Source: Occallatibacter sp. (GTDB taxonomy: Bacteria > Acidobacteriota > Terriglobia > Terriglobales > Acidobacteriaceae). Taken from it: a stretch of 38,885 bases of DNA. Made by a program: the position numbers and the translations under genes. Positions 17,502-25,750 of this stretch are shown here, one piece after another. The notes under the pieces are model-generated. The model saw only the letters and a list, made by a program, of their open reading frames with translations, had not been told where the DNA came from and searched no databases. The DNA lies in contig JARLGE010000008.1 in the NCBI GenBank assembly GCA_031296215.1, positions 1-38,885 on the forward strand. Reading direction: 5' to 3'. Each line of letters begins with the position of its first letter. Positions within the stretch are counted from its first letter, which is position 1.

Positions 17502-18674
17502 ATGAGCCTTAAAGCCAAGCTTGAAGCTGTCATTTACGCCGCGGAGGAGCCGGTCACACTGGCCCAGCTCGCCGCATTGTTTGCCGCCGACGCGCTGGAG
17601 TGGAAGGCGGAGGAGGCGGCTCGGTCCGCCGCCGCCGAGGCTGAGAGGGCCGCGCAGGCGAGCGAGCCTCTGCCGCTGCTGAATGCGGCGTTCGATTATT
17701 TGGATCTGGAGCAGGCGGGCGAGCTGGTTGTGGCCGAAGCTGCGCAAGCGGAGGCGAGCGTGGAGCCTGCGACTCTGACGGATGGGGGAGCTGAAGCGGA
17801 TCGCGAGGCGGCGGCTGAGGCTGCCGCGGCCGAGGGAGCGCCTGAGGCCGATACCGAGCCTTCCGCGGGCGATGAGGAAGCGGAGGCCAGGCGGCTGGCG
17901 CGGGTGCGCGACCGCGAGGTGCGGGTGGTGCTGCGGGGGCTGCTCGATGAGCTGATCGCGAGCTATGCCGGCGACAACCGGGGCATCGAGATCAAGGAGA
18001 TTGCGGGCGGCTACCGGATGGCCACCAAGCCGGAGTGCCACGATGCGGCGCGGATGTTTGTGAAAACGCTGAAGCCGGCGCTGAAGCTGAGTTTGCCGGC
18101 TCTGGAAACGCTGGCGGTGATTGCCTACAAGCAGCCGGTGACGGCGCCGGAGGTGAACGAGATTCGCGGCGTGGATTCGAGCGGCGTGTTCGGATCGCTG
18201 CTGGCGCGGAAGTTGATTGCGACGGCGGGACGCAAGCAGGTGATCGGCAGGCCGATCCTATACAAGACCACCAAGGAGTTTCTGCTGCGGTTTGGGCTGA
18301 AGGACGTGACGGAGCTGCCCTCGATGGAGGAGTTCGAGAAGATGGCGCAGTTGGAGTTCGACGAGGCGGAGATGGCCGGCGGGGGCGAAACGGCCCCGGC
18401 GGAGAGCGAGAATCTGCTTCCCGAAGTGGACGAAGACCTGGACGAGCAGGGTGAGGAAACGACCGAGGAGACCCAGCAAGAGACAGAGCAGGAAAAAGAG
18501 ACCGCCGTGACGGTGGACAGCGAAGTGAGCCCGGCGGATGCACTGCCTGTGGCCACGGAACAACCTGCCGGCCGACCGGCAGACGAAGCGGCGTCAACCC
18601 CCGCAGAGGCCGCGCCTGCTGCGCCTCCTCCCCCAGAGCAGGCAGAAACCGAGATTGTCTCCCATGAGCGATGA
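17502..18674 (+). CDS. scpB: Segregation and condensation protein B, enlarged
   Basis: ScpB is the winged-helix subunit that, with kleisin ScpA, regulates the SMC condensin during chromosome segregation. Recognisable parts are the first helix LKAKLEAVIYAAEEPVTLAQLAALF (residues 3-27) and, after an insertion, VLRGLLDELIASYAGDNRGIEIKEIAGGYRMATKPE and LSLPALETLAVIAYKQPVTAPEVNEIRGVDSSGVFGSLLARKLI, ending with LYKTTKEFLLRFGLKDVTELPS. At 390 residues it is about twice the usual size. An Ala/Glu-rich insert occupies about residues 33-140, and an acidic Pro/Ala-rich tail of about 110 residues follows the second domain. The last codons overlap the next gene by 11 bp. ScpA is not adjacent. Confidence 0.93.
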   Translation: MSLKAKLEAVIYAAEEPVTLAQLAALFAADALEWKAEEAARSAAAEAERAAQASEPLPLLNAAFDYLDLEQAGELVVAEAAQAEASVEPATLTDGGAEADREAAAEAAAAEGAPEADTEPSAGDEEAEARRLARVRDREVRVVLRGLLDELIASYAGDNRGIEIKEIAGGYRMATKPECHDAARMFVKTLKPALKLSLPALETLAVIAYKQPVTAPEVNEIRGVDSSGVFGSLLARKLIATAGRKQVIGRPILYKTTKEFLLRFGLKDVTELPSMEEFEKMAQLEFDEAEMAGGGETAPAESENLLPEVDEDLDEQGEETTEETQQETEQEKETAVTVDSEVSPADALPVATEQPAGRPADEAASTPAEAAPAAPPPPEQAETEIVSHER

Positions 18675-20901
18675 CGAGCGCCCCTATGCGAACGAAGCGG
18701 AGTTGAGCGACACACCCGAATCCGAAAAGGAAGACCCGATCGAAGCCGCGGCTGCTGCTGAAGCCGATGACCAGGCTGATGCTGCGAGCGAAGCCGAAGA
18801 AGAGGCGGAGACGGAAGCCCAGGAAGAAGCGGGCGGCGACGAGGGCGATGAGACGGAACCGGAGTTCCAGCCCAAGGCGCGTCCGCCGGTCAAGCTGGAG
18901 CGGCTGCAGAAGATACTTGCACAAGCAGGCGTGGCCAGCCGGCGCAAGGCCGAGGAGATGATCGAACAGGGCCGGGTGCAGGTAAACGGCAAGGTGGTGA
19001 CGGAGCTAGGCACCAAGGCCGACGCGGGCCGGGACCACATCCGCGTGGACGGCAAGCTGCTGCAAGGGGCGGAGCGGCACCGCTACTTTGTGCTCAACAA
19101 GCCCAGGGGCTTTGTGACCACGGTGAAGGATCCTGAGGGCCGGCCCACGGTGATGCAGTTTTTCGACAAGATGCGGGAGCGGCTCTACCCTGTGGGGCGG
19201 CTGGACTACATTAGCGAAGGGCTGTTGCTGGTGACCAACGACGGCGAGCTGGCCAACAAGTTGACGCGCGCGTCGGCGGGGGTGGAGAAGACCTACCTGG
19301 TGAAGGTGGCCGGGATTCCCTCGGAAGCCGAGCTCGATATTCTGCGCGCGGGCGTGGCCATCGAGAAGGGCAAGCCGGGTTCGGCCAAGGTGCGGACGTC
19401 GCCGGCGCGGATCAGGCAGGTGCGGCAGGGCGATAACCCCTGGTACGAAGTGGTGCTGATCGAGGGCCGCAACCGCGAGCTGCGCAAGATGTTCGAAGAG
19501 GTTGGGCACTTTGTGGAGAAGATTCGCCGCGTAGGCTACGGGCCGCTGATTCTGGACCAGGAGCCGGGCCATCTGCGCGAGCTGGATGCGCAGGAGCTGG
19601 AGCTGCTGCGCAAGGCTGCCGACGGGAAGCTGAAGACGCCCAAGGCCAAGGAGATTCGGCGCCGGAACCTGGTGGACTCGCTGCCGCCGGAAAAGCCGGC
19701 TTTCAAGGCGCGGAGAGAGAAGCCTGCCGCGGGACCGAAAGACTACAAGCCCAAGAAGGCGTTTGGGACGGACAGGCCGGTTCGGAGCGGGCCGGGTCCG
19801 GCGAAGTTCGGGGCGGGACCAGCAAAATTCGGCGCTGGACGGCCGGCGGGCGGGCCTCCGGCTTGGCCGGCGTGGAAGAAGGATGAGCGGGTTGGACGGC
19901 CACCGGCACGGTTTGGGGCAGGAGCGGCGGGCGAAGGCCGTCCGGCGGCTGGGCGGAGCTATGACGGCAAGCCGGTGGCCGGACGTACTTATGGGGACAA
20001 GCCAGCGGGACGGACGTATGGGGCCAAGCCGGGAGCCGGAAAGCCCTTTGGGGATCGGCCCGCTGCTGGGCGGAGCTTTCCGTCCAAGCCGGCATGGAAA
20101 AAGCCGCAGGCTGGGGAACGGCCGCCGTTCAAGAAGCCGTTTGCGCCAAGGCCGGAGACGACGCGGCGTCCAGCGCCGGAGCCGATGGAGGAAATGGGTC
20201 CGAAGAAGCCTTCGCGTCTGCACATCGAGCCGGTTCAGGATTTTGGGCGCTCGGAAAGGCCCCTGACCGACCGTCCCGTCTCAGGCCGGCCTCCAGCACC
20301 GCGTGGGGGATTTGGCCGTGCGGGGGCGGAGCGCTCGAGTGGCGGCCGTTCCAGTTCAGCCCGGCCATTCCGCAGTGAGGGCGGGTTGGCGCGGCCCTTC
20401 ACCACCAGCAGCGGCAAGCCGCGGGCGGGGGGGCCGAGGCCCAGCAGCAAACCGGGCAAGCCCGCTGGACGCTCGTACGGCGCGGGCGCCGGGGCTGGAC
20501 GCAGCGGACCACGCGCAGGCGCGGATGCACGGCCCGCTTTGGGCGGAAGGCGTCCGTATGAGAGCACTGGCCCAGGACGCAGCTCGGCCGGCCCGGCGAA
20601 GCGGCCTTTCGGGCGCGATGAGGGGGGAGAGTCGTCCGCAAGCCGTCCGTCGCGGCCTTCCACGCCCCGCAGCGAAGGCGCTGAGGGATTCCGGCCAGAG
20701 CGGAAGACCGTCTCGGGATGGAAGCCCAAGCCGAACTTCGATCGAAAGGCCGAGGGTGGCAAGAGCAAGCCCGGTTCCGTGGGCAGGTCCAAAGCGGGCG
20801 GGTTCTCGAGGTCCGGCTTCAAGGGCAAGCCGGGAGGCTCAGGAGACAAGCGCGGCGGGGCGCGGCCTGGGGGAAAGCGGCCCGGCGGCAAGCGCCCTTA
20901 G
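18664..20901 (+). CDS. rluB: RluB/RsuA-family 23S rRNA pseudouridine synthase with very long Arg/Gly/Pro-rich tail
   Basis: The protein is 745 residues, against about 250-300 for typical relatives. Residues 1-75 are an acidic low-complexity extension. An S4 RNA-binding domain (LQKILAQAGVASRRKAEEMI) follows at about 79-135. The catalytic domain carries FVLNKPRGFVTT and GRLDYISEGLLLVTND with the catalytic Asp at 181, then GRNRELRKMFEEVGHFVEKIRR. From about residue 335 to the end lies a 400-residue basic tail of Gly, Arg, Lys, Pro and Ser with repeated motifs such as GRTYGDKPAGRTYG and GPAKFGAG. The ATG overlaps the scpB end (ATGAGCGATGA), so the pair is translationally coupled, a common neighbourhood for RluB. 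The role of the tail is unknown; extra RNA binding is inference. Confidence 0.92.
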   Translation: MSDDERPYANEAELSDTPESEKEDPIEAAAAAEADDQADAASEAEEEAETEAQEEAGGDEGDETEPEFQPKARPPVKLERLQKILAQAGVASRRKAEEMIEQGRVQVNGKVVTELGTKADAGRDHIRVDGKLLQGAERHRYFVLNKPRGFVTTVKDPEGRPTVMQFFDKMRERLYPVGRLDYISEGLLLVTNDGELANKLTRASAGVEKTYLVKVAGIPSEAELDILRAGVAIEKGKPGSAKVRTSPARIRQVRQGDNPWYEVVLIEGRNRELRKMFEEVGHFVEKIRRVGYGPLILDQEPGHLRELDAQELELLRKAADGKLKTPKAKEIRRRNLVDSLPPEKPAFKARREKPAAGPKDYKPKKAFGTDRPVRSGPGPAKFGAGPAKFGAGRPAGGPPAWPAWKKDERVGRPPARFGAGAAGEGRPAAGRSYDGKPVAGRTYGDKPAGRTYGAKPGAGKPFGDRPAAGRSFPSKPAWKKPQAGERPPFKKPFAPRPETTRRPAPEPMEEMGPKKPSRLHIEPVQDFGRSERPLTDRPVSGRPPAPRGGFGRAGAERSSGGRSSSARPFRSEGGLARPFTTSSGKPRAGGPRPSSKPGKPAGRSYGAGAGAGRSGPRAGADARPALGGRRPYESTGPGRSSAGPAKRPFGRDEGGESSASRPSRPSTPRSEGAEGFRPERKTVSGWKPKPNFDRKAEGGKSKPGSVGRSKAGGFSRSGFKGKPGGSGDKRGGARPGGKRPGGKRP

Positions 20902-21000
20902 CTGCGGTGGAAGATATGCGCGGCGAACTCTAGCTCTCGCCCCTTGCCAAGGGCGCCCGCGAAAAGCGCTTTGAGCGGTTCGACTTTGCTTCTCATTATC

Positions 21001-21600
21001 TCAGAACACAAATGGAATCAGCCGCCATGTGCGTCCCATGTACTCGTTGTACCTGGAGCCGAGCCCTTGCAGGAGCGCTCGCTCTTCAACCCGGATGCGG
21101 TACGCGAACGCGGCTCCAAGGCAGAGTGCAGGCAGGAAGATAGCCAGCCAGTTCGTAAGCGTCATGCCGAAACCGATGTAGGCCACCAGCGAACCCAGAT
21201 AGGACGGGTGGCGAAGCCAGCGATAGGGACCGTGCTCGATCAGGTTCTGCCCGGTCGAAATTGCCACGTCGTAGGTAAAAAACCTTCCCAGCGTGCGCAT
21301 GGAATAAAAACGGAAGAATGCGCCGCTCAACCAGACCGCAATTCCCGCGTCAAAAGAAATCTTCCAGCCGGCATCGATGGAAAATCCCGGGAAGGCAAAG
21401 GCTACGAAGAATCCAATCAAGACGGCCATGTTGGCTGCCAGAATCACAAGAAACATTGAACCCTGATCGGATTTCTGAGCAGATTTTCTCGAACGCAGCT
21501 TCACGGAAAGAACAATCTCGGGCATGAAGCAAAGCCAATACGCGACAATCCAAATCGCCAGGTATGCAGGATGACCGTGAAAGGCGTCGGGGGATCGCAT
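21001..21600 (-). CDS. Isoprenylcysteine carboxyl methyltransferase-like membrane protein
   Basis: This 199-residue integral membrane protein has about five hydrophobic segments. The C-terminal half carries the ICMT/phospholipid-methyltransferase signature: GPYRWLRHPSYLGSLVAYIG at about residues 124-143 and RVEERALLQGLGSRYNEYM at about 170-188. Members methylate prenylcysteines, lipids or other small membrane-associated acceptors using S-adenosylmethionine; bacterial substrates are mostly unknown. It is convergent with the pseudouridine synthase gene. No ribosome-binding site is visible before the ATG; the minus-strand hexamer TACGAT lies 6 bp upstream (21607-21612), suggesting a leaderless transcript. 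Confidence 0.85.
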   Translation of the reverse strand: MRSPDAFHGHPAYLAIWIVAYWLCFMPEIVLSVKLRSRKSAQKSDQGSMFLVILAANMAVLIGFFVAFAFPGFSIDAGWKISFDAGIAVWLSGAFFRFYSMRTLGRFFTYDVAISTGQNLIEHGPYRWLRHPSYLGSLVAYIGFGMTLTNWLAIFLPALCLGAAFAYRIRVEERALLQGLGSRYNEYMGRTWRLIPFVF

Positions 21601-21733
21601 GTGGCTATCGTAGTCCGCGTGTTCAAGTCATCAACAAAAATCTCAAAAAGGGCTCGGGATTCGCGGTGGTTTCTCAGATCTCAGAATCGAGACATGGGGC
21701 ACCCGGCGGCGCGGGGCCGGGCGGAAAGAGGCG

Positions 21734-21818
21734 CGGGCAGACGGACCTCCTTTGCGCAGCGGCAGCACCCCAACAGCCTGCAGGGATTTCCCCTTCACGC
21801 TGTTGTTGCGTCTGCCCG
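21734..21818. other. Gap of about 325 bp with long-range inverted repeat
   Basis: CGGGCAGACG (21734-21743) and CGTCTGCCCG (21809-21818) are perfect inverse complements around a 65-bp loop, in the space between the divergently oriented methyltransferase gene and the sigma-factor gene. This may be a structured leader, a small RNA or a regulator site. I cannot assign it. Plus-strand frames through here (from 21752) are continuous with the sigma-factor frame but look non-coding. Confidence 0.35.
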
Positions 21819-22007
21819 GTTCTCTCCCTGCCCCGCCGTTGTTTCGAGAGCCCCATTTGCTCACAAAAGCCCGCCCGCCGCGTCCTTTTGAATGCGGACA
21901 ACTCTCAAACAACCGGAGCAGAGATTCGATGGCAACGGATGCGGTGAGCTACCCATTATCCAGGGCTGCGGCGGCAGCGAGTTTGGCGTGGGCGCCTGCG
22001 AGGAGGG

Positions 22008-22013
22008 TACAAT
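22008..22013 (+). promoter_or_regulatory. Possible -10 element TACAAT before the sigma-factor gene
   Basis: TACAAT ends 11 bp before the ATG at 22025. TTGGCG at 21983-21988 is a poor -35 candidate at 19-bp spacing. If used, the leader would be about four bases or absent, which would favour the ATG at 22025 over the upstream in-frame ATG at 21929. Confidence 0.3.
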
Positions 22014-22024
22014 CCTCAGCAGGT

Positions 22025-22657
22025 ATGGCTTCGACCACGACCATGGACGGAGGAAAGAGCGCTCAGGAGCGCATGCAGGCGCGGGCTCCCGAGATGGAGC
22101 TGATCCGCGAGGCGCAGGCGGGTTCGCGTTCGGCCTTCGACGCGCTGGTGCGGCAGTACGAACACCAGGTTCTGCGGCTGGCGCTGCACCTGACCGGCAG
22201 CGAGCACGATGCTGAGGACATTTACCAGGAGGCTTTCCTGAAAGCCTACCGGTATATCGGGAACTTCCGCTTCGAGTGCTCGTTTTACACCTGGATCTAC
22301 CGGATCGTCACCAACCTGTGCCTGGATCAACTGCGGCGCAGGAAGACCCGCCGCGAGGACCATGCGGTGGTGCTGGACCACTCCGGGGACGAGATCGATC
22401 TGCTGGCCTCGGTCTCCGACGACCGGTCGTTTTCGAATCCGGCCAAGGAGCTGGACCGGAAGGTACTGGCCGCGAACATTCAGGCGGCGCTGGACAAGCT
22501 GACGCCGCGGGAGCGGATGGTTTTTGAGCTGAAGCACTACCAGGGGCTGCGGTTGCGGACCATTGGAGAGATGCTGAACACCACGGAAGAGACCGCCAAG
22601 AATACGCTCTTCCGGGCCACAAAAAAGCTTAGGACACAGTTGGCGGAGTTGCGTTAG
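22025..22657 (+). CDS. RNA polymerase ECF sigma factor (RpoE-like)
   Basis: This is a two-domain ECF sigma factor of 210 residues. Region 2 spans about residues 28-95: AFDALVRQYEHQVLRLALHLTGSEHDAEDIYQEAFLKAYRYI, then FYTWIYRIVTNLCLDQLRRRK, the -10 recognition helix. Region 4 spans about 150-205: ALDKLTPRERMVFELKHYQGLRLRTIGEMLNTTEETAKNTLFRATKKLR, the -35 helix-turn-helix. ATG 21929, preceded by GGAG, is an alternative start adding 32 residues with no family character. The next gene encodes a zinc-finger membrane protein, the expected anti-sigma, 77 bp downstream. Together with the PDZ protein gene this suggests an envelope-stress regulon. Confidence 0.93.
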   Translation: MASTTTMDGGKSAQERMQARAPEMELIREAQAGSRSAFDALVRQYEHQVLRLALHLTGSEHDAEDIYQEAFLKAYRYIGNFRFECSFYTWIYRIVTNLCLDQLRRRKTRREDHAVVLDHSGDEIDLLASVSDDRSFSNPAKELDRKVLAANIQAALDKLTPRERMVFELKHYQGLRLRTIGEMLNTTEETAKNTLFRATKKLRTQLAELR

Positions 22658-22734
22658 AGCGCTATGGGCAATTCCTGAACGGAATGCGGATTCTTTGGCG
22701 CGTCGTTTTTTTTTGAGGCTGGAAGGACGTAGCG

Positions 22735-23703
22735 ATGAATTGCGAACTTGCACACGAACGGATTGTGACGGCGGCCTACGGAGAGCTGCCCGACGAGCAG
22801 ACGCATGAGCTGGAGCGGCACATGACGGGCTGTCCGGAGTGCGCGCGGGACCGGGAAGAACTGCGGGCGATGAAGATCCTGGCCGATGCGCATCCGGTTA
22901 TCGAGCCGCCGCCGAATCTGGTGGCGCGGTCGCGGCTGCGCCTTGAGGAAGCTCTCGACGCCCTGCCGCCCAAGCGCTGGTATGAGCGGCTGACGCAGAA
23001 GATGATGAACAACTTTGCCAGCATCCAGGCCGCGCCGGTGGCCGCTTGCCTGCTGCTGGTGGTGGGCGCCGGGGCGGGCATCCTGGGGGGCTATGAGTTT
23101 GCGCAGAGCCGGGCGGCACACGCGGCTTCGCTGGCGCGCACCATCGCTGGCCCGCAGCCGAGCCCGCCGACGGCGGAGATTGCCAGCATTTCCAGCATCG
23201 TGCGCCAGCCCAACAGCGAGATTGTGGATGTGAGCTACAACCAGGTGGTGCCGCAGCACATGCAAGGGTCGCTGGACGACCCCAAGATTCGCGAACTGCT
23301 GATGCTGGCGTCGGAGAACTCGGCTTCGGCCGGGGTAAGGGACGACTCGGTGGGGTTGCTGGCGGCCGAGTGCCGCGCCGGGCACAGTTGCCAGGCGGCG
23401 GGAATCCGCGACGCGCTGATGGTGGCGCTGCGCTACGACAAGAACGCGGGGGTGCGGCTGAAGGCGCTGGAGGGCCTGGAGCCTTACGTGGCCGAGGATT
23501 TGAGGGTCCGGGACGCGGTTCTGGAGGCGCTGTTGAACGACACCGACCCGCGCATTCGCACCCAGGCGGTCACGCTTCTGGAGCCGGTGGAAGCCGACAC
23601 AAGCGTGCGGCAGGTGTTGCACACGGTGGCCAATTCGGACCAGAGTCCCCAGATCCGGACGGTTTCAAGAGAGGTCTTGAGCCGCGTGCCGGAGATACAG
23701 TAA
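22735..23703 (+). CDS. Zinc-finger anti-sigma factor with periplasmic HEAT-like repeats
   Basis: This 322-residue protein begins with a zf-HC2 anti-sigma domain: Cys3, then His29, Cys33 and Cys36 in HMTGCPECARD, a zinc-binding HxxxCxxC arrangement known to clamp ECF sigma factors. A membrane helix follows at about residues 97-117 (AAPVAACLLLVVGAGAGILGG). The remaining 200 residues would be periplasmic and end in alpha-helical HEAT-like units, e.g. RDALMVALRYDKNAGVRLKALEGLEPYV and RDAVLEALLNDTDPRIRTQAVTLL. GGAAGGA precedes the ATG. The HEAT part could sense or bind a partner outside the cytoplasmic membrane, plausibly the PDZ protein encoded next (inference). Confidence 0.88.
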   Translation: MNCELAHERIVTAAYGELPDEQTHELERHMTGCPECARDREELRAMKILADAHPVIEPPPNLVARSRLRLEEALDALPPKRWYERLTQKMMNNFASIQAAPVAACLLLVVGAGAGILGGYEFAQSRAAHAASLARTIAGPQPSPPTAEIASISSIVRQPNSEIVDVSYNQVVPQHMQGSLDDPKIRELLMLASENSASAGVRDDSVGLLAAECRAGHSCQAAGIRDALMVALRYDKNAGVRLKALEGLEPYVAEDLRVRDAVLEALLNDTDPRIRTQAVTLLEPVEADTSVRQVLHTVANSDQSPQIRTVSREVLSRVPEIQ

Positions 23704-23779
23704 AGTCGATCACGCTCGCGGTGACTGCATCGTCGGAAAAGAACGCAGGCCAGAGCCAAGGAAACAAGGGAGAAATGAG

Positions 23780-25066
23780 ATGAAGCACTTTTTGAGGCCG
23801 TATCACGGGGTTGGAATCGTCGCACTGCTGGGGTTGGGTGCGGGGATGGTTGTGGCGCCCCACGGCGCCGCGGCGCAGGCACTGCCGATGGTGGAGTTGC
23901 TGCAAGGGGCCAGCCCGCTGCTGCTGCACTCGAGTTCGCAGGGCTACCTGGGCGTGCTGGTCGGCGATGTGGACGCGGACTCGGCGCAGAAGCTCAAGCT
24001 GAAGGAAGTGCGGGGGGCGGTCATCACCCTCATCGATCACGATGCGCCGGCGGGGCAAAAGGGGCTGCGCGTCAACGACGTGGTGCTCAAGGTGAACGGC
24101 CAGACGGTGGAGGGCGCTGAGCAGTTCGGCCGCATGATGCGCGAGATCCCTGCCGGGCACACGGCTACCCTGGTCATCAGCCGCGAGGGCGCCGAGCAGA
24201 CGCTCGCCATCCAGTTGGTCAACCACCGCGCCATGGAGCACGACGTGTGGAACCGGCTGGGCACCGAGAGCGATGCCGCGCCGCAGAGTCCCGGCATGGG
24301 CGTTCTACCCGGCGGGGGCGACAACGCGCTGCCGGGGATGTTCCACATGCCGATCTGGGGTAGCACGCTGAACGTGGGCGCGATGGTGGAGCCGCTGACC
24401 GAGCAGATGGCCGACTATCTGGGCGTGCCCAACGGATTGATGGTGAAGCAGGTGGCGCACAAGAGCGAGGCGGCGACGGCGGGGCTGAAGGCCTTCGACG
24501 TGATCCTCAAGGTTGGGCCCGACGCGATCACCACGATGTCGGATTGGGACCGGGCGCTGCGCTCCAACCAGGGCAAGCCGGTGCAGGTGACCATTCTGCG
24601 GGACAAGAAGCAGCAGACGCTGACGCTGCAGGTGGACTCCAAGCGCAAGACCGGCGAGTTGGAGATGGAGGAGCTTTTCCCGGACGGCCCGTGCGCGCTG
24701 ACGGCTGAGCTGGACACCGACGCGATCAAGGCGTTTGCCCAGGACAGCGCGGCGGCGGCATTGGCGATGAAGGACAAGATTCAGGGGATCGTGAAGGGCG
24801 AGATCGGCGCGCAGAAGGCCGACGAGTTGCGCAAGCAGGCCGAAGCGCTGAGCGACCAGTTGAAACAGGACGGCTTCAGGCTGGACCAGTTCAAGCTGGA
24901 CCAGAAGCAGATGGATGACCTGAAGCAGCAGATGGACGAGTTCCGGAACAGCTTCAAGCCGGAAGACTTCAAGATCGACCCCAAGCAGATGGAGGAATTC
25001 AAGCGGCAGATGGAGCGGTTCCGCATGGACTTCAAGCCGCAGGATTTCGAGTTCGCGCCGAACTGA
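23780..25066 (+). CDS. Periplasmic double-PDZ protein with C-terminal coiled-coil repeats
   Basis: The 428-residue protein carries an N-terminal signal peptide (VGIVALLGLGAGMVVAPHGAAAQA). A first PDZ domain (about residues 52-145) begins GYLGVLVGD, and a second (about 205-285) includes GLMVKQVAHKSEAATAGLKAFDVILKV. There is no trypsin-like catalytic domain, so it is not a DegP protease; it resembles the substrate-binding half of one. Residues 335-425 form charged helices with repeated phrases such as MDEFRNSFKPEDFKIDPKQM and MERFRMDFKPQDF, likely a coiled coil. A GGGAGA site precedes the ATG. Third gene of the probable sigma/anti-sigma unit; its role may be to bind misfolded envelope proteins (inference). 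Confidence 0.88.
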   Translation: MKHFLRPYHGVGIVALLGLGAGMVVAPHGAAAQALPMVELLQGASPLLLHSSSQGYLGVLVGDVDADSAQKLKLKEVRGAVITLIDHDAPAGQKGLRVNDVVLKVNGQTVEGAEQFGRMMREIPAGHTATLVISREGAEQTLAIQLVNHRAMEHDVWNRLGTESDAAPQSPGMGVLPGGGDNALPGMFHMPIWGSTLNVGAMVEPLTEQMADYLGVPNGLMVKQVAHKSEAATAGLKAFDVILKVGPDAITTMSDWDRALRSNQGKPVQVTILRDKKQQTLTLQVDSKRKTGELEMEELFPDGPCALTAELDTDAIKAFAQDSAAAALAMKDKIQGIVKGEIGAQKADELRKQAEALSDQLKQDGFRLDQFKLDQKQMDDLKQQMDEFRNSFKPEDFKIDPKQMEEFKRQMERFRMDFKPQDFEFAPN

Positions 25067-25089
25067 GGTTCCTGGGATAGGTTGACCAG

Positions 25090-25113
25090 GGGCGTTCGCC
25101 GCGGCGGACGCCC
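25090..25113 (+). terminator. Terminator after the PDZ gene
   Basis: GGGCGTTCGCC and GGCGGACGCCC form an 11-bp stem (one G-U) with a two-base loop, 24 bp after the stop, followed by TCGCTGTTT. It closes the sigma/anti-sigma/PDZ unit. Confidence 0.65.
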
Positions 25114-25166
25114 TCGCTGTTTAGAGCGAAACCGGAATTAATGTGCCCAGGTGACTTCTCTGTTGG

Positions 25167-25487
25167 TCACAACGGTGCGCTAGGCGCCTGCGGACGGGCA
25201 GACGGAGTTTGCGCGCCACGAGGTCTGTTCAGGTTTACAGACCGGGCCGGGGAGGTGGTGGAGGCACGGGCTGCGGAGACAGGGCGCGGACCGGCGGGCG
25301 TCGCGGCAAACAAGACGCAGACCGAGCGGTGCATTCGCAGTTCGCTGCGGGCGCGCTCCATCTCGACATTGTCGTAGGCAGCGAACCTGCTGCTGATGGT
25401 GCAATACAAAGAGGAACGGGCCCGGATGCACTCGGTGTTCCAACCCTCGAACGTTCGTTCCAGACGCTTACAAACTGGGCAACCCAT
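25167..25487 (-). CDS. Small hypothetical protein with N-terminal CxxC
   Basis: The start was chosen at the ATG giving MGCPVCKRLERTFEGWNTE because a strong GGAGGGGGGAG lies just upstream; the frame is open 11 codons further. The protein is 106 residues. The first 55 look like a folded helical domain with a CPVC pair at residues 3-6, ending with ERARSELRMHRSVC. The C-terminal half is Pro/Ala/Arg-rich and probably disordered. The family is not recognised by name. It is downstream of, and on the same strand as, the DUF2934 gene. Confidence 0.65.
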   Translation of the reverse strand: MGCPVCKRLERTFEGWNTECIRARSSLYCTISSRFAAYDNVEMERARSELRMHRSVCVLFAATPAGPRPVSAARASTTSPARSVNLNRPRGAQTPSARPQAPSAPL

Positions 25488-25540
25488 AACTCCCCCCTCC
25501 GGCTTTCGGCCAGACCTCAAGTTGCTGAGATGAGGGTGCC

Positions 25541-25750
25541 TTAGCGCGACTCGATTGGACGCCCGGCGAGTTGAATCTCGGCGCGGAGCCAGTCCTGGGT
25601 ATCGTGGCCGGGTTCGCTGCCCCGGTTTTCGTAGATTTGGAATGCCCGCTCCCGGATGCTGTCGTGCGAAGCGGAGATCTCCGGAGCTGCCGACTTGTTG
25701 GCAGGCGAGGATTTGGCTTTTGCCTGCTTTTGAACTTTGGAAACTATCAC
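25541..25750 (-). CDS. DUF2934 domain protein
   Basis: This 69-residue protein has a basic, Ala/Ser/Lys-rich N-terminus. The DUF2934 domain follows at about residues 31-62: IRERAFQIYENRGSEPGHDTQDWLRAEIQL. The R.RA..IYE.RG..PGHD..DWL.AE pattern is the family hallmark. It is found in small proteins of soil bacteria and has no known function; some are near stress or plasmid-maintenance genes. The next gene on the same strand starts 53 bp downstream. Confidence 0.85.
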   Translation of the reverse strand: MIVSKVQKQAKAKSSPANKSAAPEISASHDSIRERAFQIYENRGSEPGHDTQDWLRAEIQLAGRPIESR

